The position numbers were made by a program, and so were the translations under genes. Shown piece after piece: positions 1 to 7,972 of a stretch of 46,870 nucleotides of DNA; position 1 is the stretch's first letter; each line of letters opens with the position of its first letter. Below the pieces are notes generated by a model that saw nothing but the letters and a program-made list of their open reading frames with translations, made no database searches and was not told where the DNA came from. This DNA is from Rhodocyclaceae bacterium (GTDB lineage Bacteria > Pseudomonadota > Gammaproteobacteria > Burkholderiales > Rhodocyclaceae), in NCBI GenBank assembly GCA_020445945.1, contig JAGRFQ010000018.1, positions 4,089 to 50,958 on the forward strand, written 5' to 3'.

Positions 1-273
1 CGCCAGATCTGGGTCAATTTCGCCTTCCCCGACAACGGCTGGGTGCAGGTCATCGACACCCCGAGCCGCGAAGTGATTCGCACGCTCGCGCCCGGCAAGG
101 CCGTGCTGCACATGGAATTCACGCCGCGGGGCGAGGAGGTGTGGGTGTCGGCGCGCGACGACAACCGCGTCACCGTGTATGACACGGCCACCCTGGCGCC
201 GCGTACCGTGCTGAGCGCGGACGCGCCGTCGGGCATCTTCTTCTCGCACCGCGCGAGCCGGATCGGATTCTGA
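1..273 (+). CDS. nirF: NirF, C-terminal part (heme d1 biosynthesis)
   Basis: Only the last 90 residues are present; the reading frame is open from the window edge to the TGA at 271. The visible part is a beta-propeller of the cytochrome d1 type, with repeats such as GEEVWVSARDDNRVTVYD, and ends APSGIFFSHRASRIGF, the kind of tail I associate with NirF. Family knowledge: NirF is a periplasmic, usually membrane-anchored protein that binds a late heme d1 precursor and works with NirN. The gene is followed after 10 bases by nirDL, and the order nirF-nirDL-nirG-nirH supports the call. The N-terminus and any signal sequence lie outside the window. Confidence 0.88.
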   Translation, partial: RQIWVNFAFPDNGWVQVIDTPSREVIRTLAPGKAVLHMEFTPRGEEVWVSARDDNRVTVYDTATLAPRTVLSADAPSGIFFSHRASRIGF

Positions 274-283
274 GAGAGGGCTT

Positions 284-1318
284 ATGCTGCTAGATACTGC
301 GACCGCTTCATCGACGCACGCACCGGTGTTTGCCGATGAGTACGATTTTCGCCTGCTGAACAACTTCCAGCGCGACTTTCCGCTCATCACGCGCCCGTTC
401 CAGCGCGTCGCCAGCGAGCTCGGCTGCAGCGAGCGCACCGTGCTGGCGCGGCTCGCCGCATTGCACGAAGGCGGCTCGATCAGCCGCGTCGGAGCGGTGT
501 TTTCACCGCGCCGGGTCGGGGCGAGTACGCTGGCAGCGCTCCAGGCACCGCCAGAGCGGCTCGACGAGATTGCCCGGGTCGTCAGCGCACACCCCGAGAT
601 CAACCACAATTACGCGCGCGAGCACGCGTGGAACCTGTGGTTCGTGGCGACCGCACCGGACGCCGTGGTCCTTGCCCGGGTGTTGCGCGATATCCGCCGC
701 GACACCGGCTGCCCGGTCATCGCGCTGCCGCTGCGGGTCGAGTTCCATATCGATCTGGGTTTCGATCTGGCGACCCGAATGCGCGCCGCCTCGCACGTCT
801 CCTACGGGCCGAGCCGGCCGGAGCTGTTGTCGGCTGACGAGACCGCGCTGCTGGCGGCGATGCAGGGGGGCTTGCCGCTGCTGGTGCGCCCGTTTGCGCG
901 GATTGCCCGCGATGCCGGGCTGAGTGAATCGTTTGTGTTGCACACCTTGCGCGACTGGCTGGCGCGCGGAATCATCAAGCGTTTCGGGGTCGTGGTGCGT
1001 CACCACGAACTGGGTTTTCGGGCCAACGCGATGTGCGTCTGGGATGTGCCGGACGACGAGGTCGACGCGGTCGGCAAGCGCCTCGCCGCCTCGGACGATG
1101 TGAACCTGTGCTACCGGCGCGAGCGCGCCGAGCCCGGCTGGCGCTACAACCTGTACTGCATGATCCACGGTCACAACCGGGCAGCGGTGCGCGAGCGGCT
1201 GGCAACGATTGTCGAGCACTGTGCACTTGGCGCCTACGCGTCTGACGTGCTGTTCTCGACGCAGCGTTTCAAGCAGCAGGGCGCGCGCTATGCCGCCGGC
1301 GGGGCGCGCCGTGGCTGA
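284..1318 (+). CDS. nirDL: Siroheme decarboxylase NirDL fusion
   Basis: 344 residues made of two tandem AsnC/Lrp-like siroheme decarboxylase modules, each with a winged-helix part followed by a ferredoxin-like part. Module 1 (about 25-165) carries NHNYAREHAWNLWF at 107-120. Module 2 (about 185-335) carries NLCYRRERAEPGWRYNL at 274-290. Pseudomonas encodes NirD and NirL separately at about 150 residues each, so this is the fused arrangement known from some other denitrifiers. Family knowledge: NirDLGH remove two acetate carboxyl groups from siroheme (C12 and C18) to give 12,18-didecarboxysiroheme in the cytoplasm. The ATG at 284 has GAGAGGG just upstream. The gene overlaps nirG, suggesting translational coupling. 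Confidence 0.92.
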   Translation: MLLDTATASSTHAPVFADEYDFRLLNNFQRDFPLITRPFQRVASELGCSERTVLARLAALHEGGSISRVGAVFSPRRVGASTLAALQAPPERLDEIARVVSAHPEINHNYAREHAWNLWFVATAPDAVVLARVLRDIRRDTGCPVIALPLRVEFHIDLGFDLATRMRAASHVSYGPSRPELLSADETALLAAMQGGLPLLVRPFARIARDAGLSESFVLHTLRDWLARGIIKRFGVVVRHHELGFRANAMCVWDVPDDEVDAVGKRLAASDDVNLCYRRERAEPGWRYNLYCMIHGHNRAAVRERLATIVEHCALGAYASDVLFSTQRFKQQGARYAAGGARRG

Positions 1319-1781
1319 ACGTCAGGCGCCGGCCACGCTGTCCGACACGGACCGGCGCATCATCAACGCCTTGCAGGGCGGTTTCCCGCTCGGCGATACG
1401 CCCTACCGCGACGTGGCCGAAGGCCTCGGCATGACCGAGACGGCCTTGCTGGCGCGGCTCGAGGACATGCTGGCGCGGCGCGTGTTGACGCGCTTCGGGC
1501 CGATGTATCACATCGAGCGCATGGGCGGGCGCTTCGTGCTGGCGGCGATGGCGGTGCCGGAGTCGCGCTTCGAGGCAGTCAGCGCGCAGGTCAATGCCTT
1601 GCCGGAAGTGGCGCACAACTACCGCCGCGAGCACGCGCTGAACATGTGGTTCGTGCTCGCCACCGAAACCGTCGACGGCATTGACGCCGCCATCGCGCAG
1701 ATCGAATCGGAGACCGGGCTGAAGGTGTTTCCGTTTCCGAAGCTGAAGGAATACTTCGTCGAAATGAAGCTGCAGGCATGA
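1290..1781 (+). CDS. nirG: Siroheme decarboxylase subunit NirG
   Basis: A single AsnC-like decarboxylase module. It contains DRRIINALQGGFPL (winged helix), FGPMYHIERMGG and HNYRREHALNMWFV, the same His-containing motif as module 1 of NirDL. Product: one of the siroheme decarboxylase partners of the heme d1 pathway. The start is uncertain. ATG 1290 overlaps nirDL by 29 bases (163 residues); GTG 1311 overlaps by 8 bases (156 residues). Neither has a convincing ribosome binding site, and conserved sequence begins only after both. The end overlaps nirH by ATGA. Confidence 0.9.
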   Translation: MPPAGRAVAERQAPATLSDTDRRIINALQGGFPLGDTPYRDVAEGLGMTETALLARLEDMLARRVLTRFGPMYHIERMGGRFVLAAMAVPESRFEAVSAQVNALPEVAHNYRREHALNMWFVLATETVDGIDAAIAQIESETGLKVFPFPKLKEYFVEMKLQA

Positions 1782-2269
1782 CGCGACTCGAATCGCTCGA
1801 CCCGCGCGATCGCGCCCTCATCGTGGCCACCCAGGCAGGCTTGCCGCTGGTGTCGCGGCCGTATCACGCGCTTGGCGAGGCCCTCGGGATGCCCGCCGAC
1901 GAGGTGCAGCGGCGGCTGGCCGGCTTGCTTGAGCGCGGCATCATCCGGCGCATTGGCGCGGTGCCCAACCACTATGCGCTGGGCTACACGGCCAATGGCA
2001 TGACGGTGTGGGATGTGGACGACGCGCACATCGATGTGCTGGGCGCCAGGGTGGGGGCGCTGCCCTTTGTGACGCATTGCTACCAGCGCCCGCGTCACCT
2101 GCCGGACTGGCCGTACAACCTCTTCGCCATGGTGCATGCGCGCTCGCGCGATGACGTGGGTGCGCTGGTGGAGGCCATTTCCGGCGTGCTGGGCGAGGCC
2201 TTGCGCAGTCACGACGTGCTGTTCAGCTCGCGCATTCTCAAAAAGACCGGCCTGCGGATTCGCGACTGA
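1778..2269 (+). CDS. nirH: Siroheme decarboxylase subunit NirH
   Basis: 163 residues, a single AsnC-like decarboxylase module. Landmarks are the winged-helix segment, then RRIGAVPNHYALGY (typical of NirH/NirL-type subunits) and HCYQRPRHLPDWPYNLFAMV near the C-terminus. This subunit resembles module 2 of NirDL more than NirG, so the operon supplies two subunits of each type. The start codon overlaps the nirG stop (ATGA). It is the last gene of this run: an oppositely oriented gene ends 18 bases downstream, with no obvious hairpin between them. Confidence 0.92.
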   Translation: MTRLESLDPRDRALIVATQAGLPLVSRPYHALGEALGMPADEVQRRLAGLLERGIIRRIGAVPNHYALGYTANGMTVWDVDDAHIDVLGARVGALPFVTHCYQRPRHLPDWPYNLFAMVHARSRDDVGALVEAISGVLGEALRSHDVLFSSRILKKTGLRIRD

Positions 2270-2287
2270 GGCGCCGCCCCCGCCGCG

Positions 2288-3421
2288 CTACACGCCGCTG
2301 GTCGCGTAGTGATGCCAAGCGGCGGTGATGCGTTCGCGTTCGCTCTCGAAGGCCTGCACGCATTCCTTGTCGAGCTGGATGCCGGCCATCGACTTGATCA
2401 GCTCAAAGGCCTCGTCTACCGACCAGCGTTGCTTGTAGGCGCGCACATTGGTGAGCGCGTCGAAAATGTCTGAAATGGTGATGATGCGCGTCGCCAGCGG
2501 GATATCGTCACCGCTGCGCCCCTCGGGGTAGCCGCTGCCGTCAATGTATTCGTGGTGCCAGGCGACGATGCTGCGCAGGGTTTTGACGCGCGGGTTGCCG
2601 GCCAGCCCGAAGTCTTCGATCAGGCGGTCGATGAGGGCGCCGCCGTTGGCCGCGTGCGCCTGCATGCGTTCGCGCTCGTCGGGGTCGAATTTGCCGGGTT
2701 TGAGCAGGATTTCGTCGGGGATGCCGATTTTGCCGATGTCGTGCAGCGGCGCGTAGAGGGCGACTTCCTGCGCGAAACCCTCGTCAAGGCCGTGGGCCTG
2801 GCTCAGGCGCTCGGCCAGGATGCCGGCGTAGCCACCGATGCGCAGCTGGTGTTGCCCGGTTTCGGTGTCGCGCATCAGCGTGAAGTCGCGGGCAAAGCGG
2901 ATCGCGCCAAAGAGGCCGTGAATGGCGTCGATTTCGTGCACCAGCAGCGTCGCCATCATGGGCAGCCACGCCTGCAATTCTGCCTCGGCGGCAGGCGACA
3001 GCGTGGTGCCGAGGCGGTGCATGACGATCAGCGCGCCAAGCAGGTGCTCGCCACGCTGCAGCGGCAGGCACACGACCGGCTGGCAGGTGTCTTCGGCCAC
3101 CCAGGCGATGAGGCGGTCGTCGAGCGCCGGGCGGTGCACCGGTGCCCGGCTGCGCATGCACTGATGCAGCGTCGGGCTGTCGTCGACAAAGCGCGGGTCG
3201 TTTGGCGACGGCACCTTGCGCTGTCCGTTGGAGTCGATGCTGACCACCACCTCACGCATGTGCTTGTCCAGCCACAGGACGGCCAGCCGGCTCGGGTGGG
3301 TCAGGCGCTGGGCCAGCGTGCGTTGCAGCGGGGCGAGCACGTCGGGCAGGCCGTTCTGGACGAAGGTGTCCAGCAAGATGTGGTCGATGTGGTCGATGGG
3401 CGACAATCGCCGAGGATCCAT
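2288..3421 (-). CDS. GAF-like/HD-GYP domain phosphodiesterase
   Basis: 377 residues from ATG 3421; a TTG at 3436 would add five residues. The N-terminal half (about 25-170) looks like a GAF sensor domain. The C-terminal half is an HD-GYP domain with the metal-binding HDIGKIGIPDEILLKPG, then HHEYIDGSGYPEG and DIFDALTNVRAY. Family knowledge: HD-GYP proteins hydrolyse cyclic di-GMP. All signature residues are intact, so activity is likely. It is encoded antisense inside the nir cluster, between nirH and nirJ, and its start faces nirJ across a short region holding an FNR-type box. Whether it answers nitrogen oxides or oxygen is inference from position only; the GAF ligand is unknown. Confidence 0.88.
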   Translation of the reverse strand: MDPRRLSPIDHIDHILLDTFVQNGLPDVLAPLQRTLAQRLTHPSRLAVLWLDKHMREVVVSIDSNGQRKVPSPNDPRFVDDSPTLHQCMRSRAPVHRPALDDRLIAWVAEDTCQPVVCLPLQRGEHLLGALIVMHRLGTTLSPAAEAELQAWLPMMATLLVHEIDAIHGLFGAIRFARDFTLMRDTETGQHQLRIGGYAGILAERLSQAHGLDEGFAQEVALYAPLHDIGKIGIPDEILLKPGKFDPDERERMQAHAANGGALIDRLIEDFGLAGNPRVKTLRSIVAWHHEYIDGSGYPEGRSGDDIPLATRIITISDIFDALTNVRAYKQRWSVDEAFELIKSMAGIQLDKECVQAFESERERITAAWHHYATSGV

Positions 3422-3431
3422 GTCGGGGGCC

Positions 3432-3506
3432 GTCAAACTGTGGACGATTCGTTTTTATGAGTCGCGCTACGTTAGCACTGCTGCCGGCGTGTGACTACAG
3501 TTTGAC
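3432..3506. repeat. 10-bp inverted repeat with 55-base spacer
   Basis: GTCAAACTGT at 3432-3441 is matched exactly in reverse complement by ACAGTTTGAC at 3497-3506. The left arm covers the possible TTG start of the HD-GYP gene and the right arm runs into the FNR-type box. It may be a paired operator or chance. Confidence 0.35.
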
Positions 3507-3515
3507 CGCAATCAA
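3502..3515. promoter_or_regulatory. FNR/Dnr-type binding site upstream of nirJ
   Basis: TTGAC-CGCA-ATCAA matches the FNR/Dnr consensus TTGAT-N4-ATCAA at 9 of 10 fixed positions. Its centre lies about 65 bases before the nirJ ATG, which leaves room for a class II promoter (start near 3550) and a short leader. Family knowledge: FNR, Anr, Dnr and Nnr regulators switch on denitrification genes under low oxygen and nitric oxide. The site could also act on the divergent HD-GYP gene. Confidence 0.6.
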
Positions 3516-3573
3516 CGCGTCTGGCCGGGGCGCACGCAAGAATGCCCTCTGGCCGAAAAAGGAGTGTCGCCGG

Positions 3574-4773
3574 ATGTTTCGTTTGTCCCAATACATGCAC
3601 GAGCTGGCGCAGCCCACGGCGGTCGGGCCTCGTCGCGACCCGCCCGGCCCGGTGGTGATCTGGAACCTGATTCGGCGTTGCAACCTCACCTGCAAGCACT
3701 GCTACTCCATTTCCGCCGACACCAATTTTCCCGGCGAGCTCGACACCCAGGCCGTGTTCACGGTGATGGACGAGCTCAAGCGCAGCCGGGTGCCGGTGCT
3801 GATCTTGTCGGGTGGCGAGCCGTTGCTGCGGCCCGACATCTTCGAGATTTCGCGCCGCTCGAAGGACATGGGCTTCTATACCGCGCTGTCGTCCAACGGC
3901 ACCTTGATTACCCGCGACAACATCGACCGGATTGCACAGATCGACTACGACTACGTCGGCGTCAGCCTCGATGGCATTGAAGGCACGCATGATCGCTTCC
4001 GGCGCAAGGACGGCGCGTTCCAGGAGTCGCTGGCAGGGATCCGCCTGTGCCGCGATCTGGGCTTGAAGGTCGGGGTGCGCTTCACCATGACGCAGGACAA
4101 CGCAGCCGATCTGCCGGCGCTGCTCAAGTTGGTGGAAGACGAAGGCATCGATCGCTTCTATTTCTCGCACCTGAACTATGCCGGGCGCGGCAACAAGAAC
4201 CGCAAGGACGACGCGCAGCACCAGCTGACGCGCTGGGCCATGGATCTGCTGTTCGAGACCTGTCTGCGCGATCTGGAAGAAGGCCGGGTGCGCGAATTCA
4301 CCACCGGCAACAACGATGCAGACGGCGTTTACTTCCACCAGTGGATTGCGCGCCGCTTCCCCGAGCACGCCGAGCACATGCGCGCCAAGCTGGTGCAGTG
4401 GGGCGGCAACGCCAGCGGCGTGAATGTGGCCAACATCGACAATCTGGGCAATGTGCATCCCGACACCATGTGGTGGCACCACACGCTGGGCAACGTCAAG
4501 ACACGCCCGTTCGGCGAGATCTGGGCGGATGTGTCCGATCCGCTGATGGCCGGGCTGAAGGCGCGCCCGCGGCAGGTGAAGGGGCGTTGCGGGGCCTGTG
4601 CGCATTTCGACATCTGTGGCGGGAACACGCGGGTGCGGGCGCAGCAACTCACCGGCGACGCGTGGCAGGAAGACCCGGCGTGTTATCTGGATGACGCCGA
4701 GATCGGTCTTGCGCCAGACCTCGCCGGTGGCCCGCGGCTGGCCGTGACCCCCTATCCGCGACGCCGCGCCTGA
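3574..4773 (+). CDS. nirJ: Radical SAM protein NirJ (heme d1 biosynthesis)
   Basis: 399 residues from ATG 3574, chosen because AAGGAG precedes it; the frame stays open upstream but that stretch is not protein-like. The radical SAM motif CNLTCKHC (Cys36, Cys40, Cys43) follows a typical N-terminal strand, and ILSGGEPLLRPDI is the GGEP motif. A C-terminal cluster-binding set CGACAHFDIC (Cys339, 342, 348) plus Cys370 marks the second Fe-S site seen in NirJ and SPASM-like proteins. Family knowledge: NirJ acts on didecarboxysiroheme, replacing propionate side chains on the way to the oxo groups of heme d1. It lies 13 bases before nirN and probably starts a transcript from the FNR-type box. Confidence 0.93.
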   Translation: MFRLSQYMHELAQPTAVGPRRDPPGPVVIWNLIRRCNLTCKHCYSISADTNFPGELDTQAVFTVMDELKRSRVPVLILSGGEPLLRPDIFEISRRSKDMGFYTALSSNGTLITRDNIDRIAQIDYDYVGVSLDGIEGTHDRFRRKDGAFQESLAGIRLCRDLGLKVGVRFTMTQDNAADLPALLKLVEDEGIDRFYFSHLNYAGRGNKNRKDDAQHQLTRWAMDLLFETCLRDLEEGRVREFTTGNNDADGVYFHQWIARRFPEHAEHMRAKLVQWGGNASGVNVANIDNLGNVHPDTMWWHHTLGNVKTRPFGEIWADVSDPLMAGLKARPRQVKGRCGACAHFDICGGNTRVRAQQLTGDAWQEDPACYLDDAEIGLAPDLAGGPRLAVTPYPRRRA

Positions 4774-4786
4774 GTACGGACACGCA

Positions 4787-6346
4787 ATGCCAACCCTCAT
4801 CCACGTAATCGTTTTGCTCGCCGTGTCGCTGATTGTGGGGCACGCCTCGGCTGCAACGGCCGACCCCGGAGCGCTGTTTGCCCAGCACTGCGCCAGCTGC
4901 CATGGCGCGGACCGCCTCGGGCTGATGGGGCCGGCGCTGCTACCGGAGAACTTGTCGCGGCTGCGCCCTGCCGCGGCGCGCAAGGTGATCGAGCAGGGGC
5001 GCGAGGCAACCCAGATGCCGGCCTTCGGGCAGACGCTGGCAGCCGAGGAGATGGACGCGCTGGTCAAGTGGATCTATCGGTCGGCGCCGACGCCGCCGGT
5101 GTGGGACGCGGACAAGATCCGCGCCTCGCGCATCGTTCACGCCGATGAGGCAACGCTGCCGGCCAAGCCGAAGTTCGACGCCGATCCGATGAACCTGTTT
5201 CTGGTGGTCGAACAGGGCGACCACCATGTATCCGTGCTCGATGGCGACAAGCTCGAACGGATTCACCGCTTCCCCTCGCGCTTCTCGCTGCATGGCGGGC
5301 CAAAGTTCACGCCCGACGGGCGCTTCGTCTACTTCGCCTCGCGCGATGGTTGGGTGACAAAGTACGACATCTGGAACCTGACTCCGGTGGTCGAGGTGCG
5401 GGCCGGCGTGAATACGCGCAACGTGGCCGTCTCGGCGGACGGCAAGGTGGTGGCGGTGGCCAACTATCTGCCGCATACGCTGGTGCTGCTCGACGGCAAT
5501 CTCGAGCTGATCAAGATCATCGACGTGATGGACAAGGAGGGCGCGCACTCATCGAGGGTGTCGGCGGTGTACGACGCCGCGCCGCGCAAGAGCTTCGTGG
5601 CCGCGCTCAAGGACGTGCCGGAGGTCTGGGAGATCAGCTACGACCCCTCGGTCGAGGACATTCCGACCGGCATCATCCACGACTTCAAACTCAAGGAAGG
5701 CGAGTTCATTCGTGGCTACCTGAATCCGCGCCGCAGCCCGCTCGACGAGGTGCTGGACGATTTCTTCTTCACCCAGGATTATTCCGAGGTGATGGGCGCG
5801 GCGCGGCACGGCACGCTCGGTCAGGTGGTCAATCTGGACGCGCGGCGCAAGATCGCCGATCTGGCCATCGGCGGCATGCCGCACCTTGGTTCGGGCATCA
5901 CCTGGCAGTGGCAGGGGCGCACCGTGATGGCCTCGCCCAACCTGAAAGAGGGCAAGGTGACGGTCATCGACATGGCCGACTGGTCGGTGGTGAAGGAAAT
6001 CCCGACGCTGGGGCCGGGCTTCTTCATGCGCAGCCACGAGAACTCGAAGTACGCGTGGGTCGATTCGATGATGAGCCCCACCGGCCGCGACACCTTGCAG
6101 GTGATCGACAAGGCGACGCTGGAAGTGGTTGCCAGGCTGCGCCCGGCACCCGGCAAAACGCTGGCGCATGTCGAATTCACCCGCGACGGGCGCTACGTGC
6201 TCGCGAGCCTGTGGGAAGATGACGGTGCGATCATTATTTACGATGGCGCGTCACTCGAAGAGGTGAAGCGTTTGCCGGCCAGAAAGCCGGTCGGAAAATA
6301 CAATATCTACAATAAGGTTACCCGGTCTTCCGGGACAAGCCACTGA
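4787..6346 (+). CDS. nirN: NirN, c-type cytochrome with d1-type propeller
   Basis: 519 residues. A signal peptide (hydrophobic 5-20, cleavage near ASA at 20-22) is followed closely by a heme c motif CASCH (35-39) and a likely Met ligand in TQMPAFG. From about 130 to the end is an eight-bladed d1-type propeller, with LHGGPKFTPDGRFVYFASRD and GMPHLGSGITWQW. The tail PVGKYNIYNKVTR resembles cd1 proteins. NirS is longer (about 560-570 residues) with more sequence before its heme c; the compact N-terminus and the place after nirJ favour NirN. Family knowledge: NirN is a periplasmic dihydro-heme d1 dehydrogenase that completes the cofactor. nirS itself is not in this window. Confidence 0.88.
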   Translation: MPTLIHVIVLLAVSLIVGHASAATADPGALFAQHCASCHGADRLGLMGPALLPENLSRLRPAAARKVIEQGREATQMPAFGQTLAAEEMDALVKWIYRSAPTPPVWDADKIRASRIVHADEATLPAKPKFDADPMNLFLVVEQGDHHVSVLDGDKLERIHRFPSRFSLHGGPKFTPDGRFVYFASRDGWVTKYDIWNLTPVVEVRAGVNTRNVAVSADGKVVAVANYLPHTLVLLDGNLELIKIIDVMDKEGAHSSRVSAVYDAAPRKSFVAALKDVPEVWEISYDPSVEDIPTGIIHDFKLKEGEFIRGYLNPRRSPLDEVLDDFFFTQDYSEVMGAARHGTLGQVVNLDARRKIADLAIGGMPHLGSGITWQWQGRTVMASPNLKEGKVTVIDMADWSVVKEIPTLGPGFFMRSHENSKYAWVDSMMSPTGRDTLQVIDKATLEVVARLRPAPGKTLAHVEFTRDGRYVLASLWEDDGAIIIYDGASLEEVKRLPARKPVGKYNIYNKVTRSSGTSH

Positions 6347-6376
6347 TATTAAACGTAAATTCTGACTGTTTCTGCG

Positions 6377-6396
6377 GCGGCGCCGGCCGGCGCCGC
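6377..6396. repeat. Perfect 20-bp GC palindrome after nirN
   Basis: The two 10-base halves (left half GCGGCGCCGG) are exact reverse complements with no spacer, 31 bases after the nirN stop. No T-run follows on either strand, so it is not a standard intrinsic terminator. It may still end or stabilise the nirJN transcript. Confidence 0.4.
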
Positions 6397-6424
6397 AGGC
6401 GTGGAATTTATCCCGACATCCTCG

Positions 6425-6440
6425 TGTGATGTGCGTCACG
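6425..6440. promoter_or_regulatory. Candidate CRP/Vfr-like site
   Basis: TGTGA-TGTGCG-TCACG matches the CRP consensus TGTGA-N6-TCACA at 9 of 10 fixed positions. It lies 97 bases before the sugar transferase ATG. A -10-like TACAAT is at 6500-6505 but has no good -35, which would suit an activator-dependent promoter. The assignment rests on motif match only. Confidence 0.35.
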
Positions 6441-6536
6441 GGGGCTTCATGGCCGGTCAGGTATTGTTTCGTCCATAGAAGTTCAACCCGGTCGCGCGGT
6501 ACAATCCGCGCCGCCGAAGAAGAGCCGAGACGCGCA

Positions 6537-7919
6537 ATGCTGAAGATATTCAGTCACTACTTTCCCCTGCATACGCTGTACCAGATCGTGTTTGACGCGA
6601 TCGTGCTGTTTCTCGGTGTCGTTGGCGCGATTGTGCTGCAGCCGGAGGTTGGCGCCGCAGATTGGCGCACGGTTGTGCCGTCGGCCCTGTTCTTTGCCGT
6701 TGCGATGGTGATTCTCAATGGCGCCACGGGGTTCTACCGTCCGGTCGCCGGGCCGCGCATCAAGGATGTGATTGCCCGCGTGCTGGTCGGCGTGGTGGTC
6801 AGCATTCCGGTGGCGTATGGAGTGTTCCGGGTGCTGCCGTGGGGCGAGTTTGCCTCCGAGGCGGTCGAGGTGTCGGTTGTGCTGGTGCTTGGCCTGATTC
6901 TGGCGATGCGCGGTTTCTCCAATCGCGGCCGCCTCAGCGCCATGCTGACCCGGCGGGTGCTCGTGCTGGGTACCGGGGCCGAGGCCGAGTCCGTCGAGCG
7001 CGCCTTGCACGATCCGTCGCTGCGCGGCCTGCGGATTGTCGGTTTCCTGCCCCTGGGCAACGAGGAAAACGCGTCGGTTTCGGCCGACCGGGTGTTGAAC
7101 GAGCGCAACATTCTGGACGTTGTCGATCAACTCAATGTGAATGAAATCATCGTGGCGGTGCGCGAGCGCCGCGGCGGGATCCTGCCCCTGCGCGAGTTGC
7201 TCGATTGCAAGATGCGCGGCGTCAAGGTCTATGACCTGTCGTCGTTCTTCGAGCGCGCCCGCGGTCAGGTGCGCCTCGATTCGCTCAAGGCCAGCTGGCT
7301 GATCTACGGTGACGGTTTCCGCCAGGGGATGATGCGCACCTTCGTCAAGCGGTGTTTCGACCTCTTCGTGTCCTTCGTGCTGCTGGTGCTGGCCTTGCCG
7401 GTGATGCTGGTCGCGGTGATGGCGATCCTGCTCGAAGATGGCGGGCCGATCTACTATCGCCAGGTACGGGTAGGGCAGAACGGCCGCCAGTTCAATGTCA
7501 TCAAGTTCCGCAGCATGCGCACGGATGCGGAAAAGGACGGCCAGCCGAAGTGGGCGGTGGCCAACGATGATCGGGTGACGCGGGTCGGACGCATCATCCG
7601 CAAGTTGCGCATCGACGAGCTCCCGCAGCTGTTCAACGTCTTCATGGGCGATATGAGTCTCGTCGGACCGCGTCCCGAGCGCCCTTTCTTCGTCGATCAG
7701 CTGACCTCCGAAATCCCGTTCTACGCGGTGCGCCACTGCGTCAAGCCCGGTGTGACCGGATGGGCGCAGGTGCGTTATCAATACGGCGCCTCCGTCGATG
7801 ATGCGGTGCAGAAGCTGCAATACGATCTGTACTATGTCAAAAACCATACTCTGCTGCTCGACCTCGTCGTCCTCGCCGAGACGGTGCGGGTGGTGCTTAC
7901 CGGCGAAGGTGCGCAGTAA
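6537..7919 (+). CDS. PEP-CTERM system-type polyprenyl-P sugar transferase
   Basis: 460 residues from ATG 6537; the upstream open frame is not protein-like. The N-terminal 130 residues carry about four to five membrane segments. A nucleotide-binding-like region follows (VLVLGTGAEAESVERAL). A further membrane helix (FVLLVLALPVMLVAVMAIL) leads into a bacterial sugar transferase domain with IYYRQVRVGQNGRQF, IDELPQLFNVFMGDMSLVGP and KPGVTGWAQV. This is the WbaP/EpsB-like architecture of the family found with PrsK/PrsR/PrsT in exosortase-encoding genomes. Role: transfer of the first sugar-1-phosphate to undecaprenyl phosphate at the inner membrane, starting exopolysaccharide synthesis. prsK follows after 53 bases. 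The donor sugar cannot be read from the sequence. Confidence 0.88.
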   Translation: MLKIFSHYFPLHTLYQIVFDAIVLFLGVVGAIVLQPEVGAADWRTVVPSALFFAVAMVILNGATGFYRPVAGPRIKDVIARVLVGVVVSIPVAYGVFRVLPWGEFASEAVEVSVVLVLGLILAMRGFSNRGRLSAMLTRRVLVLGTGAEAESVERALHDPSLRGLRIVGFLPLGNEENASVSADRVLNERNILDVVDQLNVNEIIVAVRERRGGILPLRELLDCKMRGVKVYDLSSFFERARGQVRLDSLKASWLIYGDGFRQGMMRTFVKRCFDLFVSFVLLVLALPVMLVAVMAILLEDGGPIYYRQVRVGQNGRQFNVIKFRSMRTDAEKDGQPKWAVANDDRVTRVGRIIRKLRIDELPQLFNVFMGDMSLVGPRPERPFFVDQLTSEIPFYAVRHCVKPGVTGWAQVRYQYGASVDDAVQKLQYDLYYVKNHTLLLDLVVLAETVRVVLTGEGAQ

Positions 7920-7972
7920 CGCCGGAGTTCTTGGCCACGGCCCTAGAGGGGGTTCGCCGTTTCAGGTGACCG

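Noticed and set aside
3472-5067. Minus-strand open frame opposite nirJ
   Set aside because: Shadow of nirJ and nirN in GC-rich sequence, with no recognisable domain.
4787-6346. Calling this gene nirS (cd1 nitrite reductase)
   Set aside because: The protein is shorter than NirS, with the heme c motif right after the signal peptide, and it follows nirJ; NirN fits better.
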